A stretch of 64,000 nucleotides of DNA from NCBI GenBank assembly GCA_023846275.1, contig JAIUJO010000163.1:1098501-1162500 (forward strand), read 5' to 3'. Source of the DNA: Vanilla planifolia (Eukaryota; Streptophyta; Magnoliopsida; Asparagales; Orchidaceae). Made by a program: the position numbers and the translations under genes. Positions 1 through 14,400 of the stretch are shown piece after piece (within the stretch, counting starts at the first letter, position 1; every line of letters starts with the position of its first letter). Below the pieces are notes generated by a model. The model saw only the letters and a list, made by a program, of their open reading frames with translations. It was not told the origin of the DNA and did no database searches.

Positions 1-2293
1 TATATTTAATTTCAAATTTTTATGTGCTTGTTTTTTTATTTTTTTGGTACATATTACATGATATTTTAATTTTTATTTGATTTTGTTATTAAGGAAGCTA
101 TGCATGATCTCTTTAGTATATTTTTGATGTAACTTGCCTATACAATTTATGTCATTTTTTTAAAATTTTTCACTTCTAATTGTTTAAATTACTATTAAAC
201 TGTAATTGTCCTTCTATGTAACCTTTAGATAACTTTAATTTTATGATATTATATTACTTCAACATATCTTATTTTAGATTTAAAATATATTTTTTTGTTA
301 AAAATATTATTGTTATATTTAGTTATTTAGATATGTACTGCTTAGTAATTACAAATTTTGTTTGATTAAGATTAAACAAACATCGTTTCATTTTTTCATG
401 CATTATAATAAATTTTATTTTGCACATATTATATGACAAAGAACGATACACTTGATCTCTACAGCATCTTGGAGTGCAATAGTCTCGTGAAAGTTATCTC
501 ATTTATTCAAATATTTCATTTAGATTTACAAATATTACTATAAAACTCTAAATCTCTTCTACTAGCTTTGTACAACACTTTGATTTGGTTATATTACATT
601 CTTTCAATTTATCATATCTCTACTTTAATATACTTTTAATTAATACTAAATTAATAATTTGTTTTTGTTATGGCATATTTAATTTGGTAATTTGTAATAA
701 TTCCAAATAAGGTTCAATTGAGATGAAACATCATTGAACTTGTATACATGAACTTTATCCAATTAAAAAATCAATTTGAAGTTTTGACATATTTTAATTT
801 CTATAGTATTGGAAAATTTAATGAGAACATCTGGTTATTACCTAATTTAGTGATAAAGTATGATATGCTCAATCTCTTTGATATCATAGAATGGAGCTTT
901 CGAGTGCAATCGGCATAATTTTCTCAAATACTTTGCTTACATTTTATTATGTTACTATAAAAGTCTAATTATCAAATCATATGAACTTTAGATTATTTAG
1001 ATTTGGTTATATATTATTTCAATTTATCTTATTTTAGCTTCAATATAAATATAATTAATACTAAAATAATAATTTATTATTATTTATGCTTAGTTAAATT
1101 AATAATTCGTAGTAGTCCAAAACTATATGTGATTGAGATGAACTAAACATTGTTCAACTTGACTTTAAAAGTTAATTGAACTAAATGTATATTTTAATAT
1201 TTTTCAATCAAGTTCTCTCTTACATAATCATTGGATAAAAAATTTATTATTTTTTATATATTTTAATTTGACGATGCATAATAAATGAAAATGATGTCTG
1301 ATTTGCACAAAAAACAATTATAGGACTCATCTTGACCTGCTCTATCCAATTAAACATTCATTTTTATATTTTTAAATATTTAGGTTTCTATAGTTTTAGT
1401 TGGCTTTATGAGTCATTTAAATTCATTATAGATTTGTCAAATGATGATGTAACATGCAAACCTCGACTGTCATGGAATGTGGTTTCCTTGTATAATTTAC
1501 CTTATTTTTTAATTGTACTCTTTTTCATTTTGTTATTTTTCTTTGTAATAGTAAATATCCATTCACTTGAAATTAACAACACTTCAAATTTGATAAATAA
1601 AAGACCTTAAATTTATCAAATTTCATATTTATATTTACTCAACATCAAATAATAATTTATTATCATTTATGTTTATTTGTTATGATAATTCATATTAATT
1701 CAAAACTAAGTTCAACCAAGAAAAAAAAATATATCATTGGACTAATTTGAATGAGCTCTATCAAATTAAATATTTATTTCAAATTTTTAAGTTTTTTATT
1801 TTCCCATTTATTTGGTATGATTTGTGACATTTCAAACACTACTTGATTTAGTTATTGAAGATATCACACTCAATTCTCTAAAAATCATTAACAACAACTA
1901 TGAATTATGATTTATCTTAGTTCTTCAAATTTTCTCTTAGAATTGATTATATTACTACAAAATTTAATTCTCTTATTACATGACCTTTACATTACCCTTA
2001 TTTTATTATATTTCATCTCTTTAAATTTTCGTTTTTATTCATCAATATAATATTTATTGAAAATTTAAAATAGGTTGACAAATGTTTGACACATTTTTAT
2101 TCATTCTAGATTTGAAGAATTAGCATATGACATAGTCTCCTTAGTATCTTACATTATGACTTCCTGTACAATTTCTAAGATTTCTTTAAAATTTTTTTTT
2201 CTTTTGCATATATTACAAACTCAATCTCCTCTCATGTGATATTCACAGTACTTCAATTTTGTTAGGTTACATTTTGTTAAGTAATCAAATTTA

Positions 2294-2383
<90 letters not shown>

Positions 2384-5300
2384 TTTTAATAATAAAATAA
2401 TAATTTATTCTAGTGTTTGCTTATTTTTTTGATTAAATAATACTAATTTCAAATGTAGTTCCATCAAGATGATAAATATATCCTTTTGCTCATCTAGTTG
2501 TGCTCTATCAATTACATGTTTATTTTTATCTTTCTTATTATTTTTCTTATGCTTTTTTCATAATTTATGAGATATTTCAATTCACACCAAATTTGATGAT
2601 TAATGTCGTTAATTAATCTCCTTTGTATCTTGGAATGAACTTTCTTGTTAAAATGTATCTCATTTCTTAAAAGATTTTATTTTGGTTTAGTTATCTTACT
2701 ATCATACTCTAAATCCCATCTCATGTGACTTTCACATCATTTTGGGTTAGTTATATTACATTGCTTCAGATTATCTTATTTTAGTTTTAATATACATCTA
2801 CTTAATTTTAAAAAATATTATTATTGTGTCTACTTATTTATTTTTGTAATTTATAGTATTTCATAATAAGTCCTGATTAAGATAAAACAAACACCATAGA
2901 CTCGTCTAGATAAGCTTTATCTATTTAAATATTCACTTTAACATTTTTAATATTTTATTTTCCATGATTTTAGTAAGCTTTTTGAGTGACTTTGATTCAT
3001 TCCAAATTTTACCATTAACGATGCTAAACTCAAAATGCATGGTATCTTGTAATGCAACTTTCAGATATAATTTGTTTCAATTTTTAATTTGGTTATATTT
3101 CTTTTTAACTTCAAATCTTCTTTCGTCTCACCTTTACATCATTTTGATTTTTTGAGATAGCATTTCTTATATTTATCTTATTTAAACTTTAATATATATT
3201 TACATGACATAATGAAGGTACTTTGTTTTTTTATGCTTTTTTACAGTGGTAATTCATATTATTTTTGGACAAGGCCTGATCAAGATCAAACAAATACTAT
3301 TATACTCATCTTAATAAGCTCTATCCAATTAAATATTCATTTTCTTATTTTTTTAATACATAATTTTCACTTATTTTGACATGTTTTGAATGGCATTTTG
3401 GTTCATGCCAAATTTAATAATTGGAGATGTTGCATTTGATCTCTTTGATATCTAAGAATACAACTTTTGCAAGCAATTTATTTCATTTCTTAACTGTTTC
3501 ACTTTAATTTATTTATATTCCTATGAAACTAAATTCTTTCTTCATGTAACTTTCATAATGCCTTTAATTTATTATAACACATTTCTTTAATTTATATCAT
3601 TTTATCTTTAATATAGTTTTAGTTAAATATTTTTTTTTTATGTTTTAAGAAATTTTATTTTCTTGTGTATTGGCATACTTTATAAGATGTTTTGAAAATG
3701 GATGATTTTACACTTAATCTCATTTATATCTTGGAAAAAACCATTCCCATATAATGTTTCCCTTTTCTCCAAATATGTTCCTTTGTTTTTGTTAAATTAC
3801 TATGAACATTCAATATGCTCTAGTATGACAATTACATTACATTGACTTGGATATTATGTATTGCTTTTATTTGTCCCTTTTTAATAGTATTTTTTATTTA
3901 GCAAAAATAAAAACAATTATTATGTATTCTATTTTAAATTTTAAATTTAATGTAATTCTAAACATGTTTCAATTGAGATCAAACAAACTATGTTGGTCTC
4001 ATGTTTAAGAGTTCTGTCTAATTATGTTTTCATTTCTATTTTTTAATAATTGTATTTTCTATGGCAATGGTGTGTATTTTGAGACATTTTGATTCTTACT
4101 TTGTTTGATAATCAACGATGTTACAATCAATCTCCTTAGGAACATGGAATGCATCCTTCTATTATAATTTAAATAATTTCATTAAAAATTTTGCATTTTT
4201 TACAATTTATTGTTTTGTAACATTAGATCTCCTCTTGTATCTCTTCTACATAACTTTAATTTTGTTATATTTCATTGGTTAAATTAATCTCATTTACACT
4301 TTAATATGTATTAACTTAATATCAAAGTAATAATTTATTACTATTAAAAAATATTAATTTTTTTATTTTATAGTAATTCCAAAGATGATCCAGCTGGGAT
4401 GAAACAAGTGTCATTCAACTTGTGTCAATGAGCTCTTTAAAATTAGTTATTGGTTTACAAATTTTACTTTGTAAGGTTTTGACATGATTAATAAGAATTT
4501 TGGTATTTTACATAATTAGTCCTTTAAGGATGTTAATCATCATAGTAACTTGAATTACAACTTTATACTATAATGTATCTAGTTTTTCTAAATTTTTTCT
4601 TTTTATTGAGTTTAATAATTTAAAGTCATTCCAAATTATGTATAATGAGGATGACACAACTATCATTGGAGTAATCTTCGTGAGCTTCATCTAAGAAAAT
4701 ATTTGTTATGCATATTTAATTATTTTATTCTAGAGTTTATACAAACTTTATGAAATATTTTGATTCATAATAGATTTGAATTTGAGGATATTATGTTCGA
4801 TCTGCTTAATATCTTGGCATAATACTTTCTTGTACAATTTATCTAATTTGTTAAAATTGTTTTCTTTAATTTGATTATATTACATTTTACATCGCTTTGA
4901 ATTTTTATATTAAATTTATTTAATTTCTCCTTTTAGTAGTAATATACATTTGTCGAATATTAAATAAAATTTATTTTTATTTTTTTAGCTTATTAATTTT
5001 TGTAATTCACAGTAATTCTAAACAAGGTCTTATAAAGATTAGACAAATATCATGTGACTCATACCAATGAGCTACATATAACTCAATGATCATTATTTAA
5101 ATCTTTAAATATTTTATTTTTCTATAATTTAGAAACATTTTATGAGGCATCTAATTTTCTATGTGATTCGATCATCGAAGATGTCACACCTGATCATTTT
5201 ATTATCTTGGAATGCAACTTTTCTATCAAACTTATTTCATTTATTAAATAATTTCCTATTATTTGGTTATATTATAATATAGCTATAAATCTTCTCTATC

Positions 5301-5637
5301 GTGATCCATACATCGTATTGATTTTATTGCATTAAATTGTTATTTGTGCTTCTTCAGTTTGGTAATTCTAATAATTCAAAACGTGGTATAGTCATAGAAG
5401 AAACAAATTTCATTAGTGTAGTCTACACAAGCTCTATCAAATTAAATATTTATTTTAACTATTTAAACTTTTTATTTTCCAATATTCTAGTTTACTTTAC
5501 AAGGCATTTGCATTCATACCATATTTAATAATCGATTATGTTGCACTTGATCTTTGTGGTTTATTGGTATACACCATACCAACTTAATTTTGCACATTTA
5601 TTCAAATATTTCTTTTTAAGTATGGTTATACTATTAT
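1..5637 (+). repeat. AT-rich ~400-bp satellite, block 1 (forward orientation)
   Basis: Diverged tandem repeats. I define forward orientation by this motif order: a GAGCTCTATCC-like box, an AT stretch, a GAGACATTTTGATTC-like box, a GATGTTACACTC box, a CTTGGAATGCAACTTT box, two copies of a GGTTATATTAC-like box, a TTATTATTTATGCTTA stretch, and a GAGATGAAACAAA box. The GAGCTCTATC-like box recurs near 745, 1,335, 1,752, 2,500, 2,910, 3,309, 4,008, 4,428, 4,681, 5,068 and 5,427. Most spacings are 360-420 bp; the larger ones (590-750 bp) hold a degenerate or expanded monomer. Neighbouring monomers look only moderately similar, so the array is old. Short reading frames inside it vary from monomer to monomer and are not taken as genes. 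I do not recognise the family. Confidence 0.85.
2295..2382. repeat. (TA)n microsatellite
   Basis: An almost pure TA dinucleotide tract of about 88 bp. It sits inside a satellite monomer, at the point where other monomers read roughly TTTAATATATATTTACTTAAT. Confidence 0.95.
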
Positions 5638-7671
5638 TGAAGTAAAAATGAGTTTGTTAATTTTGAAAGATGGTAGTGAATTATGGGTTTAAAATATTTA
5701 TTCTAATTTTATGATTACATTTATTTTTGAAAAATTATTTAGAAAACTTTGACTGATAATTATATTAATTGTTAATTTTTATGATAAAAAGTGAAACTAA
5801 AAGTTAAAATGGTACATTAATGTTTTACGTAGTTTTGTTCAATGTAGAACCTATGTCTACCACCAATCAAGGTCATGAAAGAACTCACTTACTAAAAGTG
5901 TTACAACTTAATGTCTTTCTTCACTACTCATCTTTATAGGCTCAACTATAGCCCTTTCCTTATCAAGCTTAGCCCAAACATGATTTTTTACTTGATTAAA
6001 CAAGACTAAGTCTTTGTAGAAGTCTCGCAACCCTATCAAAGGAAAAATAAAATTATATTTAATATTAAATTTTTAATAAAGGCATAGAAATTTTTCTATG
6101 TTTTTTTATGACCACAGAATAGTGCAAAGAATTAAAAACTATAAAGTGTATTTTTTAAATAAAATCTTAGAAAAATTAGAATTCACGGGAAAACTTTTAA
6201 AATTTATGTAGCTTTAAGTCATACATGCTACTTGGAGAAATTTATACTAATAGAATATGATGTTGTCCTTCCATGAGATTTTAAAATGTTATTCATGTTC
6301 ATCAATAATTTCAAGCATATTGGTTTTGTATTTATAAATATAATTCATTGTAATCATCAAAAAGTTAAAGATAAGCTATTTCAAAAGGTACCTTCAAACA
6401 ACATGAAAAGATGTTTTTTAAACAACATAAATAATACTTTTGAAACTCTAACAACGTTGGCACAATTAATGGCTACTTAGATAATTATTAGAAAAAATTT
6501 GTAGGAGTATTTGGACTTCCTGAGGGAGTTCACGATAGTCTGATCAAATACTACAAAGTCGAAAGAGTTCATGATTGTTAGATGAAGGTGTATTACGTTT
6601 GGGCTATTCATTTAAGTCAAATGATATTTGGATCATTCAATTCATCGATAATAAAGAAGGATAAGATCTAGATCATAGGATTCAAATTGAAGTAATTTTT
6701 GCCAATTAGATCAAGTTTAGACTATTTCTAAAGATAAAAATAAATAAAGTTTTCGATGAAGCCAACGTGATCTTGATCATCTCACTTCAAGCCAAGATCG
6801 TGTGCTTGTAGTGGATTAAACAAATGTAGTCTGATTAAAGAATGGATGTTTAGAAATAATCAATGTTTTAGTCACTAAATTTAAAAGAAAAGTAAATCCC
6901 ATGTACATAATGGAATGATAATTTGCAATTTTGTAATATTTTTCATGCATGGATAATGTTAGCCAAACTTATGCAAGCTCTCTTCAAGTTTTCTTGGGAT
7001 TTCAACACCTAGTTCACTCTTATGGTTATAAGATTATAGGTTATATTTGGTGACTTAAGAAAACCTTTAAACATGTTACACCAACTACGTGTAGGACTAC
7101 ACCTAGGCCATGATTAGGTATGAAGACGAATTTGTACTAGTCTCTAATCCCTACACTTGTGAATGCTTATTCAACTAGCTTGGCCAAATAGCTTTGTTCT
7201 CATGCACAGCTTGTGATGACATAAAAGTTTCTTAATGAAGAAAATTAAACTTAATTAAAATTTCAATTTGCCAAAGCTTAACGGTTCACATGAAATTTGA
7301 CAAAGATATAAGTTTAATCAAACAAAGGAATGATTGAAAAAATTAAATCTTAGATGTTTCCAAAATAAAGAAAAAGATGATCAAATCGAATGATTAAGTT
7401 GGAATTTGAAAGTGAGATAAATCGAGTTGAGCCTTATAATCAACAAGCTAGCACTTTGTAGCAAAAAAATCCTTCTCAAATTTATTGCACATGTATTCCA
7501 TCCTTGCATCTCGTTGAACCATCCAAGGTGCCTTTTAGACAATAAATTCACCATCTCTAATGGTACATGGCCATTTCCCTATAAGTATACATGTTTCAAA
7601 ATGAACAAGAGCTTCGTAATAAAATGTTAAATATTTATCTCTTGTCTCAACGAATATAGGAGTCACTTAAC
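5638..7671 (-). mobile_element. Long terminal repeat A (3' LTR of the 5.8-kb element)
   Basis: About 2.03 kb, close to the 1.9-2.1 kb of the two solo LTRs further right. Its left edge (TGAAGT) and the GGTAGTGAATTATGG stretch near 5,672-5,688 align with the GGGGTGAATTATGG stretch just inside the same edge of the 52,369 copy. Near 7,000 it shares TTTCAACACCTAGTTCACTCTTATG-type text, about 3.76 kb away from the matching text in LTR B. Confidence 0.7.
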
Positions 7672-9939
7672 TAGCTCTCACTATTGATGATGATAATAAA
7701 TAAATTTTTGGATAAAGATATAACAAATAAAGAAATATATTTAATATTTGTTAAGAGTTATTCAAAATAAAATTTATATCCTCCTCTTTACTTCATGCTA
7801 CTTTTTATTATATGATCCCCCTCACTTAATGATTATTCTGACTTTTTTGTAAACCATGATCATTCTCTCACGTTGACACTATTAAAAGGTAGGCATTATT
7901 TATATAATTTTTAACAACAACATAGAACGAGTTTTTTAAATAAATAAGCCACTTTTTATTTAAAGTTAGATCCTCTAATTCTATTAACCATCTAATACAT
8001 AATCTCTACTAAAGTGAAATATTACATTAATTCCTCCAATAAATTGTTGGTCACTAAGCCTAAGAATTAATTCTTATACTTAATTTTTATCAAGTCTTTC
8101 TATTATCAATTCATGATATGAACCTACACCCTTTAGGACTTCTTCAATAAATCTTCATTCTATTTTTAATGCATGTGTACTATGATGAATTTCTCACATG
8201 GAAACTTGAGGATATCATTTAATTAATTCCAATTAATTTTGATACTACACAACTCAGGATAGCTATTGTCTTGCTTCATCTCCATATTCTTTATTATCTA
8301 ATTTAAATTTCTCATTTTTCAAAAAATAGGCTCATTAGTTACTTCATCTACTCATTAATTTTTTTTTCATTAAGTGCCTTTTGTAATTGACCCATCACAT
8401 ACAACATATATGCTTTTTTCTCTGTAATTATGAAATCAATTTAACAAAATTTTCAATTATCTCTTTTCAATTTGAAAGAAAATAACAAATGTAAATATTA
8501 AATAATAATGATCAATCTCAAATTTATATTGCTTTCTAAAAATCAAATCAATTTTGTCTAAAAATAAACTAATTAGTATGTGATTTTTTGGTTAATATTC
8601 TACATGACCTAATTTTTTTTTCTATACATTGAACACCCTTACATGATTTCCTAAGTGGTAGATAGAAATTGATCTCATATTCTTAATTCCTTGAAATAAT
8701 CATAGAGATACCTTATTTTTAAAATTCGTTACCAATAAATTAAAATTAGTTTATCTCTCTAATTCTTCAATATTTTATCTTCATTCCTTGCAATGATTTC
8801 TATTAGGCATCCACTTGTATCTATTATTCTTTAGATTCATTGATTTCTTAATTGGGAAATCAAAAGTAAGATGTCCAAAATTTCATCAATAATTGTAGAT
8901 AATATTTGATTTAACTTGATAATTAGATACAAGCAAAAGAAGGAATACAAGATGTACTGCACACATTTGTATATGATTTTTATAATATACAATTATCATG
9001 CAAACATGCATTGCTTCTTGTCACATGGATGAAAGATTAAACAATTTGAAGCATATGTCAAGCATTCAAGTAAAGTTTACTATTTTCCAAATCACGAAAT
9101 GAAGTAGTGCATGGAGGTACATGGGTATGGTTACAAGTATGTACATGAGAAAATAAACTAGGATAATTGGACTTTAGACCATGTATTTCTTTAAAATTTC
9201 TCTTTTAAGTAAACAATTTCGTTTTCCTAAATTTTCATTCTCTAATTTTAAATAATTATTGAATTTAATATATTTTGACTATTCATTTTCATAATTTTTA
9301 TTTGAAGCTTTCAAACATGAAACATTAGAAATATAGTAATGAAATGATTTATTAAAGAAATATTTTTCTCTTTAACGCATCACATTGTTCATGCAATTCA
9401 AAGATTCTATATTCAAATTTTATATAAACGTTTCAAGAACATCATACATGTTAATTAATTTTTTATTCTTAGCAACTAATTTATTAAAAGAATTTTATAT
9501 TTCATTAAAAGATTCCAAGATAGACTAATGGCTAGAATTAAAAGTTTTGGTAACACATTTATTTCCATGATTCACATTTAAGTATAATTTCCTCTTCTTC
9601 CTCTCCTTTTCTTCTTTTTTTATGTTCATCTCTTATTACCATCAATATCTTAAGATTCATTCTCACTACACAACCTATGTAATCCTTACATCATCTCAAA
9701 ATATGTTGTGGCCATACACACTTTCACACTACTTTGTTCAAGCAATATACAAAATAAACAATTAATTCCTTTAGCATTAATTGACTATTAACTTCTATCT
9801 TTGGGAAGCACAAAACAATGAGTAATAAGATTCTACAAATCATTATCAATCTTTTGAATAACATTTTTAAAGACATTTTTACAAAGAAAAAACTTTTCAC
9901 TCTTAAATGATGAAGGACAATAGGATAAAAGATCTTCAC
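7672..9939 (-). mobile_element. Eroded interior of the 5.8-kb LTR element
   Basis: AT-rich sequence between the two LTR-like ends, neither satellite nor recognisable LTR. A Copia interior is normally about 4-5 kb or more, so most of it is missing or unrecognisable. I see no primer-binding site or polyprotein domain that I would defend. The boundary with LTR B is approximate. Confidence 0.45.
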
Positions 9940-11443
9940 TTGAACTTTTGATCAAGATCAACTATGAGCGAACTAATCAATGAACACTTAAATAAAATAA
10001 TTACAACAACAGAATCAAGCAGTTTGGTAGAATTTGACATAGCCCTTCATTAAGATGCTAAAATCTTGATGATGTTCGTTGGTCATTTCATTCATAATGT
10101 TTAGATAAACATAGAAAAACTTTTGTTATAAACTTTATAAAATCAATGAAAAATGTTTTTAATAGATGCTTCAAAATAACTTAAAACTTTTTTAAAATTA
10201 TTAAATAATTCTTCCATGCACACCCGCAATGGTACATATATTGGCTAGTGAAATAGCTAATATGTAGGATCGAGAGGAGTCATTGGACCTCCCTTGAGGA
10301 GTTCATGGTCATTCATTAAACATTAAAATGGAGCATGAGTTATGCAGGTTTGGATTAAGAAAAATTAGGTATTGACCATCTCATGAAGTTAGATGTGATC
10401 ACGATCATTTGATTAATGAATGGAATAGAAGGATTTGATATGGTTTGTAAAATTTAGACTAAAGTGTGACGGGCTATTAGATCAAGGATAGAGTATTTCA
10501 AAATGTGAAATTAATTGAAGTTGTTCCATGATGTCGAACATGATCTTGGCCATTTGATTTTAAGCCAAAAATGAGCACTTGTAACAGATCAAATAGGTAT
10601 TGTTTGATTGAAGATTGAATAGTAAGAAATAACTCATTCTTTAGCCAATAAATGTTGGATAGAACTTATTACCACACTACTTATTGGAACAATAGTTTGT
10701 GCTCTATAATATCTTCGTATGTGGATAATGTTGGCTGAACTATTGTTGGGTTCCTCTTGTGCTCAAGATTTCAACACCTAGTTCACTCTTGTGCTTATGG
10801 GAAGACATGCTATATTTTTGGTCTAAAGCTACCCTTTAAACACATTACCTTTATTATGTTCTAGACTGTACCAAGGCCAATACCAGGTCCTTATCTGACT
10901 TTGTTCCAATCTTTTGTACGTAGGTTTCTAAATGCTAACTCGGGCAAGCTATGTAACATTACTTTGTATTGAGGCATAGCTTTTGAGTTGGTTTAATTTT
11001 TTTAAACAAGAAATTTTAATATAATAAAAGTATTAATTTACCCAAAATTTAAAACTGGACAGGAAAATTTACAAAGATATAGATTTGAGTGAGCAAAAGA
11101 TAGAGTAAAAAATGGATTTCTATATGCTTCATAAAAAAAGAGTAATCAAATTGTATGCTTAAATTTGGATTTAAAAGAGACATGAATGGAGATCTTTCTT
11201 ATAATCAACAAGCGTAACATTTTATGTCAAAAAAAGAAAGACCTTTTCAAATTTGATGCGCATATCTTCAATTCATGAAGCCAACTTTGCACTCCAAGGT
11301 GTTTTGAGGACCACTAATTTATGTTCTTTAAAGGTGCATGGTTGGTCTTTCTAAGTAAATTTGTTTCCATACTAAACAAGCCCATTAGAATAATATACTA
11401 ATCATTTAAAACTTGACTCATCAAACATAAAGGTGACCAAACA
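9940..11443 (-). mobile_element. Long terminal repeat B (5' LTR side, partial)
   Basis: Homologous to LTR A over roughly 6,290-7,671. Shared anchors include the 'extended GGAGTTCA' text (6,527 and 10,305), GGATAATGTT[AG]GC (6,952 and 10,723) and the TTTCAACACCTAGTTCACTC box (7,000 and 10,770). The right edge reads GACTCATCAAACATAAAGG and ends in CA at 11,443, like the edges at 44,552 and 54,274. The inner edge cannot be placed precisely. Confidence 0.65.
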
Positions 11444-14400
11444 ATAATGTAAAAAATCTCCTCTATTATTGTATTAGATCCCTTTGATTTTATAGTATTT
11501 CATTTTCTTAATTTATCTAATTTTTTAATTCCTATTTACTTAATAATAAAATTTTAATTTATTATTATTTATACATTTTTACTTGATTAATTTATATTAA
11601 TTCAAAACCAAATCAAATCGAGATGAAACAAATGTATTGGGCTTGCCTCAACGAGCTATATACAATCAAATATTGATTTTTTTATAATTCTAAATATTTT
11701 TATTTACTTAGGTTTTACCATGTTTTATGAGGAATTTAGATTTGAACCTTATTTGATGAATGATGGTGTTCAACTCAAATGCCTTAATATATTGTGATGC
11801 TACTTTTTCATACAATTTATCTCACTTCTTCATAATTTTTTCTTTGATTTTCTTATATTACAATCTAACTCTAAATCTCTAATTTTGTAACCCTTATGTC
11901 ACATTAACTTGGTTATATTTCCTTTATTCGATTTATTTCATTTCAATTGAGACGTAGATTTACTTAACATTAAAATGATAACTTATAATAATTTATGCTT
12001 ATTATTTTTGGTAGTTCACAGTAATTTTAAACAAGGTCAATTAAGAGAAAATAAACGTCATTGGATTTGCTTCGCTACCTCAATTCTACAATATATCAAT
12101 TTTATTTTTAAATTATTTCATTTTCATTGATATGTGCTTGGTTTGTGTCTTATATTGATAAATACTTGATTTTTCTGTCAAAGATGCCATGCTCAATCTT
12201 CTTAATATCATGAAAAGAAATTTAGTATTCATTTTCATATATCTAAATATTATATTTCCTAAGGTTCTTTCATTCGTTAGAATGCATTTTGCTTATCTAT
12301 CTTTAAAATAAAAAAATATAGCACTCAATCACTTAAAGTATTTTTCATACTAATTTCTCAAACAATTAATCTCATTTCTTCAAATGCATCATTTTTATTT
12401 GGTTATATTCAAAATAAATAATAATTATCATCCCATGTGACTTTTGCATTACTTAATATCATATAACAATATTATTTGTTTACATTGCTTAAATTTCTCT
12501 AATTTAACTCATGTAGCATTAATATTTGTTTACTTAATATCAAAATAGCAATTTAATATTATTCATGCACATTAAGTTTTCTAATTTGTAATGACTCCAA
12601 GAAACACCAAATTGAAAACATACAAAGGTCGTTCCACCACACTTGATTAGCTATATACAATTAGACATTAAATTTTATACTTTTCAATATTTTATTTTCA
12701 ATGATTTTGGAACATTTTATGAGACATTATGATTGGTAACATCATTGATAATTGAGAATATCACATTTCATCTCTTTTATTTAACGGAATGTAACTTTAG
12801 TTAAATTTGTCTAATTATTCAGAATTTTTTTCTTTGCTTTGGTTTTATAACTATGAAACTCTAACTTTCATCTATGGTGACCTTTTGCAACACATAGATT
12901 TTGTTATGTTATATTTTTTCAATTTGTCACTTTCAACTTTATTACATATTTAAATAATATTCAAAAATATTTGTTTATTATTTATGGTTATTTTTTTACT
13001 ATTCATAGTGGCTCCAAACGAGGTTTTCTCAAGTTGGAACAAACCTTGTTTGACTTCTCTCGATGAGCTCTCTTAAATTAATATTTTAATACTTAAAAAT
13101 TTTTTTTTTTTATGATTTTGGTATGCTTCAAAGAACGTTTGACTCTTCTCAAAGACTTTTATGTAATTAAAAATTCATTTCTATAATTTTAAGTTTTTTA
13201 AATTTATTACTATCATGGAAATTGTTACTAAGAATATAATTCATACCTTATTTCATGACAATGAATGTTTCACCCTACCACCTTAGTCTCTTGAAATGCA
13301 ACTTAATCATACATTTTGCCTCATATCCTCAAATTTCTTCCAACAATCTGCTCATACTACGTTATAACATATTCTACTCTCTTGTATTCTTGACATCTTG
13401 TTTTCCTTATATTAGAAAGCATTAATTTGGTTAATTTTAGTTTAATAAATATTTACCTAATATAAAAAAAATAATTTATTAATATTTATAATTATTTAAA
13501 TTTATAATTCATAACAATCAAAAATGAGGTTCGATCAAAATGAAACCAACAAGAATGAACTTCTCTCGAAATGCTCTATCTAATTAAAAGTTTATTTCTA
13601 TAATTTTAGGAAGTATTTTTATGGAGTTTGAGTATCTTACATAACATTTTCTTTGATATGTGCTCGGATTGTGTCTCATTTTGATAAATTTTTTATTTTT
13701 TTTGTCAAGGATGCCATGCTTAGTCTTCTTAATATCATGAAATGAAATTTAATATTCATTTTCAAATATCTAAATATTATATTTCCTATGGTTTTTGCAT
13801 TCGTTAGAATGCATTTTTTTAATCTAATTTTAAAATAGAAAATATAGCACTCGATCACTTAAGTATTTTACATACAAATTTCTCAAACAATTAATCTCAT
13901 TTCTTCAAATATATCATTTTGATTTGGTTATTTTCAAAATACATAATAATTATCCTCCCATGCAACGTTTGCATTACTTAATAACATAACAATATTATTT
14001 GTTTAAATCAGTAAACTTTTTCTAATTTTTCTCATGTACCATTAATATTTGTTTACTTAACACCAAAATAGCAACTTATTATTATTTATGCTCACTAAGT
14101 TTTCTAATTCATAATGATTCCAAGAGACACCAAATTCAAAAATAGACAAAGGTCTTTCCACCTGTCTTGATGAGCTATATACAATTAGACATTAATTTTT
14201 ATACTTTTCAATATCTTATTTTCAATGATTTTGGAACAATTTATGAGATATTACGATTGGTAACTTAGTTGATGGCTAAGAATATCACACTTGATCTTTT
14301 TTATATAATGGAATGTAACTTTCTCGCACAATTTGTCTAATTATTTAGAACTTTTTTCTTTGCTTTGGTGTTATAACTATGAAACTCTAATTCTCATCTT

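Larger units (their letters stand above)
5638..11443 (-). mobile_element. LTR retrotransposon fossil (Copia, SIRE-like), nested in satellite
   Basis: A 5.8-kb insertion interrupts one satellite monomer: the monomer text stops near 5,637 and resumes in phase near 11,444. Two homologous segments in the same orientation (about 5,638-7,671 and 9,940-11,443) form its ends. The outer edges are TG-type and CA-type. The flanking pentamers (5,633-5,637 and 11,444-11,448) match at four of five positions, as expected of an old target-site duplication. Both end segments share sequence with the LTRs at 42,468-44,552 and 52,369-54,274, which fixes the element's direction as minus. The interior is short, and no gag, integrase or RT motif can be read with confidence. 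The element is clearly broken and old. The Copia/SIRE assignment comes from the LTR 3' box only. Confidence 0.75.

Noticed and set aside
9724-9939. 71-residue minus-strand frame as a possible gag or RNase H fragment
   Set aside because: No motif of either family can be recognised, so it was left as part of an eroded element interior.
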